NCBI RefSeq assembly: GCF_015207105.1
Contig: NZ_JADEXO010000007.1
Location: 41,839 to 105,838 of the forward strand
DNA: 64,000 nucleotides
Direction of reading: 5' to 3'
Source of the DNA: a cf. Phormidesmis sp. LEGE 11477
Lineage (GTDB): Bacteria > Cyanobacteriota > Cyanobacteriia > Phormidesmidales > Phormidesmidaceae
Part shown: positions 51,315 through 59,422 of the stretch, one piece after another
Layout of the letters: each line of letters begins with the position of its first letter
How positions within the stretch are numbered: position 1 is the stretch's first letter
Translations under genes and position numbers: made by a program
The notes under the pieces: generated by a model
What the model was told of the DNA's origin: nothing
The model's database searches: none
Seen by the model: only the letters and a program-made list of their open reading frames with translations

Positions 51315-52421
51315 TCATAAGGTCTGATTGAAGTAGCAGAGGCTGCTGTAGAGATGAAAGACTAGATCCCAATCGCTAGGGGCACGGCGGTCTAGATCCA
51401 GGTTTGGAGCGATCGCAGGTAGCAATGGAATAAATTCCAAGGCGCTTTTGCCAAATTTAGTAAAGTCGCTGTGATGCGTGCCGTCGATGGCTTCGAGCAG
51501 ATGTGATCGCAACCCATTCCACAAAATACGGCTGTTGAGTTCGGCGGTGGCGCTGAGGGCGACGCCCTTCTGATATTGATAGAGGCGATCGCACAATCTC
51601 AGCACGATTTGTCGGCCCGGTAGGTGCAAATCTAGCACCTGAGCATAGTCTTGTACTTTTTCTTTGTGAACGGTCTTACCCCAGTTCCCTAGATCTGCAA
51701 CCTGTTCAAAAATAGGGAGCTGACCGCTGACAATCTGGCTAACTTCTGCCGGATCGAAGCTAATTTTTCCGAGCTGACCCTCTGTATTTTTGCATACCAG
51801 AAGCGGGCTGGGTAAAAGCGCTTCAAAGTGAGTTACCTGAAACGTTTGCAGCGATTTTATCTGGCTAATCTTGGCGCAGAAGGCGGGAGCGGCTAGCTGC
51901 TGAGCGTAGTAGTTAACTGCCCCTAAAGGCCCGAGGCGGTGAATGCGAAAGCCGCTGCTAGGGAGCTTTTGACGGGCGGTGTAAGGATCGAGATTGAAGA
52001 CTTTGGCAATGCTGTCGATGGCGGCTTGCCGGGTGACTGGCGAACTAGTTGATTGAGTCGCACTAGCTGATTGAGTAGACGCAGCGGTCGGGAGAGATGC
52101 GATCGCCAAGATAGCCAGTTCTTTGCCGTCCGCTGTGGCTTTTGCTTGCTCTAATGCCTGAGCTTTTGCCAATTGTTGAGCGTTTTCTATCCGTTGTAGC
52201 CCCGCTCTTGCCTGTCGAATTATCTTCGTGCTGGTGGATTGCTTGAGCAAGGCTAGATAGGTTTTCTGGGCGGTGTCTAGTTTGTTGGTTTGCTCGTGCA
52301 GCTTGGCCGCATATAGCCGCATTAACAGGCTCGACGGCTCCTGCTGCTGCCACTGCTTTAGCAGACGAGTGGCTTGCTGATAATCGTGAACTTCAAGAGC
52401 GGCGGCGACGTTGGTTTCCAT
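51315..52421 (-). CDS. TPR-like protein of unknown function
   Basis: A 368-residue protein. The N-terminal 100 residues look like two to three TPR-type helix pairs (VHDYQQATRLLKQWQQQEPS, then LLMRLYAAKLHEQTNKLDTA), followed by an Ala/Ser/Thr-rich linker and a second domain (about 130-368) with strands and helices, including FRIHRLGPLGAVNYYAQQL. I believe the family is restricted to cyanobacteria but cannot name a function. It is 64 bases downstream of the HEAT-repeat bilin-lyase gene on the same strand and may be co-transcribed with it. Confidence 0.65.
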   Translation of the reverse strand: METNVAAALEVHDYQQATRLLKQWQQQEPSSLLMRLYAAKLHEQTNKLDTAQKTYLALLKQSTSTKIIRQARAGLQRIENAQQLAKAQALEQAKATADGKELAILAIASLPTAASTQSASATQSTSSPVTRQAAIDSIAKVFNLDPYTARQKLPSSGFRIHRLGPLGAVNYYAQQLAAPAFCAKISQIKSLQTFQVTHFEALLPSPLLVCKNTEGQLGKISFDPAEVSQIVSGQLPIFEQVADLGNWGKTVHKEKVQDYAQVLDLHLPGRQIVLRLCDRLYQYQKGVALSATAELNSRILWNGLRSHLLEAIDGTHHSDFTKFGKSALEFIPLLPAIAPNLDLDRRAPSDWDLVFHLYSSLCYFNQTL

Positions 52422-52485
52422 AGCTAGGAATAAAGAGCGGATCTATAACGATGCGTAAGAACATCGCTGTATGCCCTATATTTCC

Positions 52486-53385
52486 CTAGTCCCAGCCATC
52501 GTCCGCTTCTTCTTGCCTGCTTTCTAGCTGGGAAATGGCTAGCCGCAAAACAGGCTGCAGGGCTTCGTCGGTTTCGCTGTCTAATGCGGTTTTGAGTGGC
52601 GTGATCGCACCGCTATCTCCAATTTTCATCAGGGCCATAGCCGCCGTCTTTCTGACATCACTATCCCTATCGGTCAGCACCGTAGCCAGGTGGGGCACTA
52701 CCTCTGAATTACTGAGCTTTCCTAGCGCGGCGGCGGCTTCAGAGCGAACCATAGGAGAAGAATCACTCAGGCTGCTGGCAATCAGGCCGAGCGCCTCCTG
52801 GTCGTCATCTTCTTGAACCAGGTTAGTCAGCGCCCCGACAACCGCGCTACGCACCTCTTCGTGAGCGGAATCGATTGCTTGGTACAGATGCGGTGCGCCC
52901 GCTGTGCCAACAAAAGACAGTCCCCAAGTCGCTAGTCCCTTTGAGCTATCGGGATAATCGGGCGAGGCAATGATGTCGAGCAGCACTGACGCGGCGGCTT
53001 CTCCCATAACAGCGAGGGCACCCACGGCTGAGCCCCTCACAACGGTGTCATCATCGTGCAGCAGCGAGTGGACCAGAGTGGGAATGGTTGACGGATCGGC
53101 AATCAGCGTCATGGTTTTAGCGCAGGCTCGTCTAACCGTGGGGTTTTGATGATGTGTCAGCCCGTTAATCAGCGCTGGCGTTGCGGGTTTTCCAACTTTG
53201 CCCAAAATTTCGGCAAAGGCCAGACGTTTCATCCCACGAGTATCGTTGAACCCTTCGACGAGCTGTTCTATTAGCTGAGTGTCAGTGGCATCGAAGGTGC
53301 CTGTGTTTTGCTGAGTCTGAACTTCGACTATCAGCGCATCAGCTTCTGCCTGAGAGAGAATCGTCGGTTGCCTAGAACTAGTCAT
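52486..53385 (-). CDS. HEAT-repeat phycobilin lyase family protein (CpeF-like)
   Basis: A 299-residue protein made almost entirely of HEAT/PBS-lyase repeats (about residues 50-290; for example ILGKVGKPATPALINGL, VRRACAKTMTLIADPSTIPT, VRSEAAAALGKLSNSEVVPH, VRKTAAMALMKIGDSGAITP). E/F-type lyases use this fold to attach bilins to phycobiliproteins. The sequence resembles CpeF, which I recall as attaching doubly linked phycoerythrobilin to beta-phycoerythrin, but NblB-like or other roles cannot be excluded. It is divergent from a CpeY-like gene 135 bases away. Confidence 0.75.
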   Translation of the reverse strand: MTSSRQPTILSQAEADALIVEVQTQQNTGTFDATDTQLIEQLVEGFNDTRGMKRLAFAEILGKVGKPATPALINGLTHHQNPTVRRACAKTMTLIADPSTIPTLVHSLLHDDDTVVRGSAVGALAVMGEAAASVLLDIIASPDYPDSSKGLATWGLSFVGTAGAPHLYQAIDSAHEEVRSAVVGALTNLVQEDDDQEALGLIASSLSDSSPMVRSEAAAALGKLSNSEVVPHLATVLTDRDSDVRKTAAMALMKIGDSGAITPLKTALDSETDEALQPVLRLAISQLESRQEEADDGWD

Positions 53386-53520
53386 GAACGTTTGTTATAT
53401 ACGGGTGATTACCTTAAAAGGCTGTACTTTTGAATTGGTTTTGATTTGGACGCTTTCTAATGCGATCCTATAGGCAGTGAACAGTTTTTTCAGGCCGCGT
53501 TTGACCGGTATATAAGTGCT

Positions 53521-54783
53521 ATGACTAATCGGTTTTCCGGTCTGTTTAATCTCAGCGAGGCTCAGGCCATTGAGATTTTAGATGGACCTGCGGATGATTC
53601 GGATGAGGCATCGAGTCGGTATATTGCGGCCTCTCACCTAGTGAATTTTAATACGGAGCGGGCGATCGCATCTCTCATGCGAGCAGCCAACAACACATCA
53701 CCCGATCTAGACAATCGCATCGTACGACGCAAGGCGGTAGAAAGCCTAGGCCGACTGAAAGTGAAATCAGCGCTTCCTGCGATCAAAGCCTGCCTAGACG
53801 ATGACGATAACTATTTGGTTGAGAATGCGGCCTGGGCGATAGGCGAGATCGGCACAGACAGCTCAGCTACGTTAGAGAAACTGGCTCAGCAGCTAGAGCG
53901 GCCCGACCAAAGCTATCGAACTATCATCCACACTCTGGCAGCATTGGGTTATGCCCCAGCGGTTGAACGGATTCGACCTTTTATCAATAGCGAAAGTGCG
54001 CCAATTGCCAGCGCGGCGCTATCAGCCCTCTATCAGCTGCAGGGCGATGAAAGCGTCATGCCGAAAATCCTAGGCTATTTGCAGAATACGAATGTAAACG
54101 CGCGGCGCGGCAGTATTCAAGACTTGATCGATGCTCGCTACTCTAAGGCGATTCCCAACGTAGCGCAGTGCCCGGTCTCGATGGTGTTTCGGCTGCGGGG
54201 TATCAAGCTGCTGGCCGCAGCGGGGATAGAAGCGGGTGCGATCGCCTTTGCTCAAGTCAAACCCTGGCTAGAAAGAACCCTGCGCGATCATCCCAATGAC
54301 ATAGCGCTTGTTCATTCCTATAGCTCGCCGCCTGCCATCGAAGAACTGATCCAAGAGCTGTACGGCACCGACTTTGGCCGCTGCTATTTAGGCAGCAAAA
54401 CGCTGATAGAAAACTATGCACAGACGGCACCTACAGCGCTAATTGAAAGTTATGAGGCTGAAGGCTACAACGATTACGGCGCGCACTATCACATCATGCG
54501 GCTATGCGGCTGGCTAAAGATGAGTGAAGCATCCGATTTGCTAGTAGAGGCACTGCATAACAAAGCGCCGCAGTTTCAAAAGTCTAGAGTGGCGGCTGCG
54601 ATCGCGCTGGGCGAGCTTGGCAATTCGGCAGCGATTGACGAATTGAAAACAGCCACGACCATGCCCATTTGGGATCTTCAATATGCGGCAATTCTGGCGC
54701 TAGACCAGCTAGGCGTATCAGTTGACGAATCTGAAATAGACTCTACCAATTGGCTAGTTCAAGAAAAGCTAAGTTCTTTGTAA
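53521..54783 (+). CDS. E/F-type phycobilin lyase (CpeY-like)
   Basis: A 420-residue HEAT-repeat protein of the CpcE/PecE/CpeY class. It opens with FSGLFNLSEAQAIEILDGPA and has SRYIAASHLVNFNTERAIAS, VRRKAVESLGRLKVKSALPA, NYLVENAAWAIGEIG and, near the end, YGAHYHIMRLCGWLKMSEAS. Its length fits CpeY (about 430) rather than CpcE (about 270). CpeY, with CpeZ, attaches phycoerythrobilin to alpha-phycoerythrin Cys82. No cpeZ is adjacent. It starts at 53521, divergent from the CpeF-like gene, and precedes a CpcS/CpeS-family lyase by 66 bases. Confidence 0.78.
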   Translation: MTNRFSGLFNLSEAQAIEILDGPADDSDEASSRYIAASHLVNFNTERAIASLMRAANNTSPDLDNRIVRRKAVESLGRLKVKSALPAIKACLDDDDNYLVENAAWAIGEIGTDSSATLEKLAQQLERPDQSYRTIIHTLAALGYAPAVERIRPFINSESAPIASAALSALYQLQGDESVMPKILGYLQNTNVNARRGSIQDLIDARYSKAIPNVAQCPVSMVFRLRGIKLLAAAGIEAGAIAFAQVKPWLERTLRDHPNDIALVHSYSSPPAIEELIQELYGTDFGRCYLGSKTLIENYAQTAPTALIESYEAEGYNDYGAHYHIMRLCGWLKMSEASDLLVEALHNKAPQFQKSRVAAAIALGELGNSAAIDELKTATTMPIWDLQYAAILALDQLGVSVDESEIDSTNWLVQEKLSSL

Positions 54784-54849
54784 TCTACTCTCTGTAACCT
54801 ATCTTTTGTAACCTAATAGATATCAACGACGAGTTTAGGATGCCTAGCG

Positions 54850-55419
54850 ATGTCAGCACTTGCGATCTTTCATCAGTTTTTCGATAGCTGCGTCGGCGGC
54901 TGGGATTCTGAGCGAACCTATCATTATTTGAGTGAAGGGGCGATAGAGCGATCGCACACCGAATTCCGTGTCCAACCCCTAACCGCCGACAAAAAAGCCA
55001 AAGTCCTTTCAGACAACCGCTTTGAGCAGGGAGCCGATATGGAAATCTGTCCCGGCTTTCATCTAGTCTTTCACACCGTCTCTGAAGCCGGCGTCGCCAA
55101 AGATCAGTCACTGAATCTAGCCTTCGTGCCCAACGATGAAACCGTGAATGCCGAGCAGGTTCTAGAAGGGGCTTACTTGCGCGACCGGGCCTATGAAGAA
55201 GATCGCCCGATCATCTCCGACTTTCGCTTCGACGCTCGCACCCGCGAACTGCTAATGACTACCCGCTACACCCGCATCATCTCCGTCGATTCCATCACCT
55301 TGATCAATCCCCAAATGCGTATCCGCCGCATCTTCAACTACATCCGCCCCCCCGAAAACCAGCCGCTAGATCAGCTCGCCTTAGTCGGCTTCGGCGTCGA
55401 ACAGAAACAGCAAATTTGA
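54850..55419 (+). CDS. CpcS/CpeS-family phycobiliprotein lyase
   Basis: A 189-residue lipocalin-like bilin lyase of the S/U type, which attaches phycocyanobilin or phycoerythrobilin to the Cys82/84 sites of several phycobiliproteins. Recognisable parts are FHQFFDSCVGGWDSERTYHY at the N-terminus, followed by RSHTEFRVQPL, a series of strands, and LLMTTRYTRIISVDSITLIN with the RIRRIFNYIRPP ending. Which site or bilin it serves (CpcS, CpeS, CpeU or CpcV type) is uncertain. It is 66 bases downstream of the CpeY-like gene and probably in the same operon. Confidence 0.8.
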   Translation: MSALAIFHQFFDSCVGGWDSERTYHYLSEGAIERSHTEFRVQPLTADKKAKVLSDNRFEQGADMEICPGFHLVFHTVSEAGVAKDQSLNLAFVPNDETVNAEQVLEGAYLRDRAYEEDRPIISDFRFDARTRELLMTTRYTRIISVDSITLINPQMRIRRIFNYIRPPENQPLDQLALVGFGVEQKQQI

Positions 55420-55500
55420 CTTACGTTCGTGGCGTATTGGAGTAACGGATGCTTGGTTGACTCGTCTCACTGAAGCGCGCTATTATTCTAAAACGACTCC

Positions 55501-55583
55501 CCGGTGCAAGCCGGTCAGGTAGCCTATATGGCTACCTACATTATTGAAATAAGGTCCACTAGCGGAAGTTAGTGGACCTTATT
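55501..55583 (+). promoter_or_regulatory. array of three hairpins upstream of the NYN gene
   Basis: Three consecutive stems: CCGG-N6-CCGG (55501-55514), AGGTAGCC-TATAT-GGCTACCT (55517-55537, 8 bp), and AATAAGGTCCACTA-N8-TAGTGGACCTTATT (55548-55583, 14 bp perfect). The last ends some eight bases before the ribosome-binding site of the NYN gene. It may be a structured leader, an attenuator or the terminator of the lyase operon; it matches no riboswitch class that I can establish. Confidence 0.6.
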
Positions 55584-55602
55584 CGTTGAAAAGGTGTCAG
55601 TT

Positions 55603-56229
55603 TTGAGCAAGCGAAGCATTATCTACATTGATGGATTCAATCTATATTACGGTGCCTTAAAGTCCACGCCTTACAAATGGCTAAATCTGCAAAAGTACTT
55701 CGAGCTGCTTAGACAAGACGACCAGATACAGCGGATCTGGTACTTTACGGCTGAAGTCAGCGGCAACCAGCTCCTTCGTCAGAGAACTTATCTGGAAGCG
55801 CTTGAGACATTTCCAAAGATACGAACGGTTCTAGGACTTTACAAACTAAAGGAAGTGAAGTGTAGGGTTCAATCTTGCCATCATCGGCATCGTAGAACCT
55901 TCCGCAAACCGGAAGAAAAAAGAACGGACGTCAATATTGCACTTCAAATGCTTGATGATGCATATCAAGGAGCTTGCGAGCGAATGGTTTTAGTCTCCGG
56001 GGACTCTGACCTAGCTCCTGCTATCAGCCTTGTCAAGTATCGACATCCTCACATTAAGGTCAGCGTTTACGTCCCTGCCCAGAACAAAAAAAGAGCAGGG
56101 GCTAGGGAACTTAGAAGCGCCGCTGATAAGCACGCAACGTTACCATCTGCCCTTCTCCCGAGAACTCAGCTTCCACAAAATCTGACGAATCTTCGAGGAG
56201 ACGTGATAAGCAAACCAAGTTCTTGGTAA
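55603..56229 (+). CDS. NYN-domain (LabA/DUF88-like) putative ribonuclease
   Basis: A 208-residue protein with a NYN domain, a PIN-like nuclease fold. The conserved acidic residues are visible in IIYIDGFNLYYGALK, KRTDVNIALQMLDDAY and MVLVSGDSDLAPAI. A Cys/His-rich stretch (EVKCRVQSCHHRHRRTF) in the middle may bind zinc or RNA. The last 35 residues are basic and disordered. I placed the start at TTG 55603, eight bases after AAGG; the in-frame GTG at 55594 overlaps that AAGG. It follows an unusual array of three hairpins, and its base composition differs somewhat from the neighbouring lyase genes, so it may have been acquired. Confidence 0.8.
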   Translation: MSKRSIIYIDGFNLYYGALKSTPYKWLNLQKYFELLRQDDQIQRIWYFTAEVSGNQLLRQRTYLEALETFPKIRTVLGLYKLKEVKCRVQSCHHRHRRTFRKPEEKRTDVNIALQMLDDAYQGACERMVLVSGDSDLAPAISLVKYRHPHIKVSVYVPAQNKKRAGARELRSAADKHATLPSALLPRTQLPQNLTNLRGDVISKPSSW

Positions 56230-56420
56230 CAGAATCAAACTTAGGTCTTAGCCGAGCTGTACCTTCTTTGATCTTCGAAATATTAAAAAAGCCAATACTT
56301 CATAAGAGTATATTCGCAGGAAACTTTTCAAACCTTTCAAGTTGAGAAAGTCATGTTTATCCTTCCTGTGGCATAATTGAAGACTGCATTGACACAAAGT
56401 TCTTCGTTCTTCCAGCAATC

Positions 56421-56609
56421 ATGGCAAAAGGCGTCCGTCTCGTAATCACACTCGAATGTACCGAGTGCCGCACTAATCCCGATAAGCGCTCTAATGGGGT
56501 CTCGCGCTACACCACCCAGAAGAACCGTCGCAATACGACTGGCCGCATGGAGCTGAAGAAGTTTTGCACGCACTGCAACAAGCACACCGTTCATAAAGAA
56601 ATTAAGTAG
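56421..56609 (+). CDS. rpmG: 50S ribosomal protein L33
   Basis: L33 is a small zinc-ribbon protein of the large subunit. All 62 residues fit the bacterial family, with the two CxxC pairs in LECTECRTN and KFCTHCNKH, so it is the Cys-containing (zinc) form. It heads the rpmG-rpsR-rnr cluster that is common in cyanobacteria; rpsR follows after 41 bases. A TATAAT-like CATAAT lies about 45 bases upstream. Confidence 0.97.
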   Translation: MAKGVRLVITLECTECRTNPDKRSNGVSRYTTQKNRRNTTGRMELKKFCTHCNKHTVHKEIK

Positions 56610-56650
56610 ACCAGAGATCGACAAGCTAAGGATATAGAGAATAAAAGGTT

Positions 56651-56866
56651 ATGGCTTACTTCCGTCGTCGGGTTTCCCCGATTAAACCAGAAGAAAAAAT
56701 TGACTACAAAGACGTAGATTTGCTTCGCAAGTTTGTCACTGAGCGCGGTAAGATTTTGCCTCGCCGGATTACGGGTTTGACGTCCAAGCAGCAGCGCGAC
56801 CTAACCAAGGCAATCAAGCGCGCTCGTGTGGTCGCTTTGCTACCCTACGTCAACGAAGACGGCTAG
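56651..56866 (+). CDS. rpsR: 30S ribosomal protein S18
   Basis: S18 binds S6 and 16S rRNA on the platform of the small subunit. The 71-residue product has the standard segments [20 protein letters not shown], then [20 protein letters not shown] and [11 protein letters not shown]. It follows rpmG after 41 bases, as in most cyanobacteria and plastids, and is followed by a short hairpin (GGGC-N5-GCCC) near 56878. Confidence 0.98.
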   Translation: MAYFRRRVSPIKPEEKIDYKDVDLLRKFVTERGKILPRRITGLTSKQQRDLTKAIKRARVVALLPYVNEDG

Positions 56867-56931
56867 ATTGCTATTGGGCTTTTTGCCCTGCTGAAGCAAT
56901 TGTCCTGAAGAGACCACGCCGAAGAGACTCT

Positions 56932-59148
56932 GTGTCGGACAAACAAATAAATATCAAGCTATCTGCACTAGGCAAGGACTCGTTTCTTTTGTCTGCTACT
57001 TTGACTAGTAGTGCAGGTAGCTTTTTTGCTGTAGCAAACAGATCTGTACTGAGAAGGCTTACACCAGAAACTCGCACCCAAGGAACTGTGGAAAAGGGAA
57101 CGCTCGTAGAATTCAAGCTGAAGGGATCGCCCCATCTAGCCGTCGCCGATAGACCAGAGGGCAAAAAGAACTGGGTTTTGGTCGATTACTCTGGACAGTC
57201 GCATATCATTCATCCTCGGCAGATCATCTACGAAGTGGGCACAGAAGAAGGTAGAACCAGCTACGAGCCGACAGAGATCGAAGGGTTTGTAACTGAAGCG
57301 CAAAACTACATCGACCCAGATAACCTAGAGGTCGCATGGGAGCTATTGCTAGAGCTAGAAGAACCAGCCACACCCGCTTCTCTAGCGCAGCTATTATTTT
57401 CAGACCAAAGTCCATCCCTGTGCTACGCGGCACATCGTCTGCTAAGCGAAGACAAAATATTTTTCAAGCAAAAGGGCGATCATTACGAGCCCCGGTCTGC
57501 TAGCCAAGTTGAAGAGCTGCAGCACAAAATTGCCCGTGAAGCCGCTAATCAGGCGGAGCGAGAAGGCTTTTTGGCGCGGATTCAGGCGGGCCTATCGGGT
57601 GAGTCAGTTGAGTGGGAGAAGAGCGATCGCCCGCGCCTAGAAATTGTTGAACGCTATGCGCTGCTAGGTGATGAATCTAGTCAAAAGAACGCCGCCCAAG
57701 AGCTACTCGCTGAGCTTGATCAAGACAAGTCGCCAGAGGCAGCTTTTGACTTCTTGGTTGCTTTAGGGCTGTGGGCTCAGCATGAAAATCTAGCGCTGCG
57801 ACGCCGACAGATTCCCACTCAGTTTCCTGAAGAGCTTAGTGAAAGGGTCGCGCAGATTATTGAATCACCGCCTGCTGAAGTTGAGGGCGATCGCGCCGAT
57901 CTAACTCACCTAAAGGTCTACACCGTAGACGATGAAAGCACCCGAGAAATCGATGACGGCCTGAGCTGTGAAACTCTAGCTGATGGCCGCTACAAGCTGT
58001 GGATTCACATCGCCGATCCCACCCGGTGGATCAGCATCAATGACAGCCTAGACACAGAAGCTCGCAGACGCTGTACCACTGTGTATTTGCCCACTGGCGT
58101 CATTCCTATGTTCCCGTTCGAGCTAGCTGCTGGGCCGATGAGCCTGATTCAAGGCCAGATATGCAACGCGCTCAGCTTCGGTGTGCTATTAGCCGAAGAC
58201 GGCAGTGTTGCAGAATACAGCATTCAGCCTAGCCTCGTGAAGCCGACCTATCGACTGACTTATGATGATGCAGACGAAATGATCGAGCTAGGCGTTCAGG
58301 CAGAGAGCGAACTGCTAACGCTGTTCGAGCATGCTAAACGGCGTCTAGCCTGGCGAAAATCACAAGGTGCTATTGATATTCAGCTGCCTGAATCTGTGAT
58401 TAAAGTTGACGATGACGTCATTACCATCGATATCCTCGAATCATCGAACTCTCGTGAGATGGTGGCCGAGATGATGATCCTCACTGGCGAGATAGCGGCT
58501 CGCTACGGCGAAGACAACAAGATTCCACTGCCCTTTCGCGCTCAGCCACAGCCCGAACTCCCTTCTGAAGAAGAACTGATGCAGCTAGAAGCCGGATGGG
58601 TACGTGATTCTGCTATTCGTCGATGCATGACTCGCAGCGAAATGAGCATTACCCCCGCGCGTCATGCCACTTTGGGGCTAGATCGCTACTGCCAAGTCAC
58701 CTCACCGATTCGTCGCTACACAGATCTGATGGGACACTTTCAGCTCAAAGCCCACCTGCGCGGAGCCGATCTGCCGTTCACGCCCGTAGAGATGCCTGAG
58801 ATTATTGCTAGCGTCGCTAACGCCGCCTATGAAGCCGTGATGGTAGAGCGACAGACGAAGAAATACTGGGCGATCGAGTACCTGAAGCGGCAGGATGAAG
58901 CAAACCCAGGACAGCCCTGGGATGTGGTCATGGTGCGCTGGCTGCGTGAACATGAAAGCTTAGGTCTGATTATCTTCGAGGACTTGGGTTTAGAATTCGT
59001 TATGCGCTTCGACCGGGCCGTAGAAGTCGGCGAGCGGCTAACGATTCAGGTAAGCTACGCTGACCCTCGTCAAGAAATGATTCGCTTCAAAGAAGTCATC
59101 ATGGCAACAGACCAGGCGGAAGCTGTTATTGAAGAGTCAGCTAGCTAG
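56932..59148 (+). CDS. RNase II/R-family exoribonuclease (VacB)
   Basis: A processive 3'-5' exoribonuclease. The 738-residue protein has a cold-shock-like N-terminal part (VEKGTLVEFKLKGSPHLAVA, RPEGKKNWVLVDYSGQSH), the catalytic RNB domain starting at KVYTVDDESTREIDDGLSCE (metal-binding Asp cluster), then LWIHIADPTRWI, TTVYLPTGVIPMFPFELA and TSPIRRYTDLMGHFQLKAHL, and a C-terminal S1-like segment. Homologues often begin at MEKGTLVEF, corresponding to GTG 57088, so the first 52 residues may not be translated. Whether it is RNase R or RNase II type in activity is not resolved by sequence. Confidence 0.93.
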   Translation: MSDKQINIKLSALGKDSFLLSATLTSSAGSFFAVANRSVLRRLTPETRTQGTVEKGTLVEFKLKGSPHLAVADRPEGKKNWVLVDYSGQSHIIHPRQIIYEVGTEEGRTSYEPTEIEGFVTEAQNYIDPDNLEVAWELLLELEEPATPASLAQLLFSDQSPSLCYAAHRLLSEDKIFFKQKGDHYEPRSASQVEELQHKIAREAANQAEREGFLARIQAGLSGESVEWEKSDRPRLEIVERYALLGDESSQKNAAQELLAELDQDKSPEAAFDFLVALGLWAQHENLALRRRQIPTQFPEELSERVAQIIESPPAEVEGDRADLTHLKVYTVDDESTREIDDGLSCETLADGRYKLWIHIADPTRWISINDSLDTEARRRCTTVYLPTGVIPMFPFELAAGPMSLIQGQICNALSFGVLLAEDGSVAEYSIQPSLVKPTYRLTYDDADEMIELGVQAESELLTLFEHAKRRLAWRKSQGAIDIQLPESVIKVDDDVITIDILESSNSREMVAEMMILTGEIAARYGEDNKIPLPFRAQPQPELPSEEELMQLEAGWVRDSAIRRCMTRSEMSITPARHATLGLDRYCQVTSPIRRYTDLMGHFQLKAHLRGADLPFTPVEMPEIIASVANAAYEAVMVERQTKKYWAIEYLKRQDEANPGQPWDVVMVRWLREHESLGLIIFEDLGLEFVMRFDRAVEVGERLTIQVSYADPRQEMIRFKEVIMATDQAEAVIEESAS

Positions 59149-59422
59149 AAACCGTTCCATCTTTGCACTGTATATATTTGCACTGTGTATAGAAAAGTAA
59201 AGTGGTCAGCTAGCGGGCGGATGCATTCACACGCTAGCTATAGCAACCCGCGCTTAGCTTAAACTATTGATAGAAGCGGTAACTCTTATCTTCTCTTATC
59301 CTATAAGGCGCTAATAGAGCTAGAGCGCTAAGCGTAACTAGGGTGCTAAGTGCAATGCCAGATGTATGGACTAAAGTCTATACCCACTGCCTGACGCGCG
59401 CTCTTTCCACAGTCAATCTTCT

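Noticed and set aside
55497..55540. Cobalamin riboswitch
   Set aside because: CCGGTGCAAGCCGG and the following AGGTAGCC recall parts of the cobalamin core, but the remaining conserved elements, including a B12 box with GACCTGCC, are missing and the downstream gene is not cobalamin-related.
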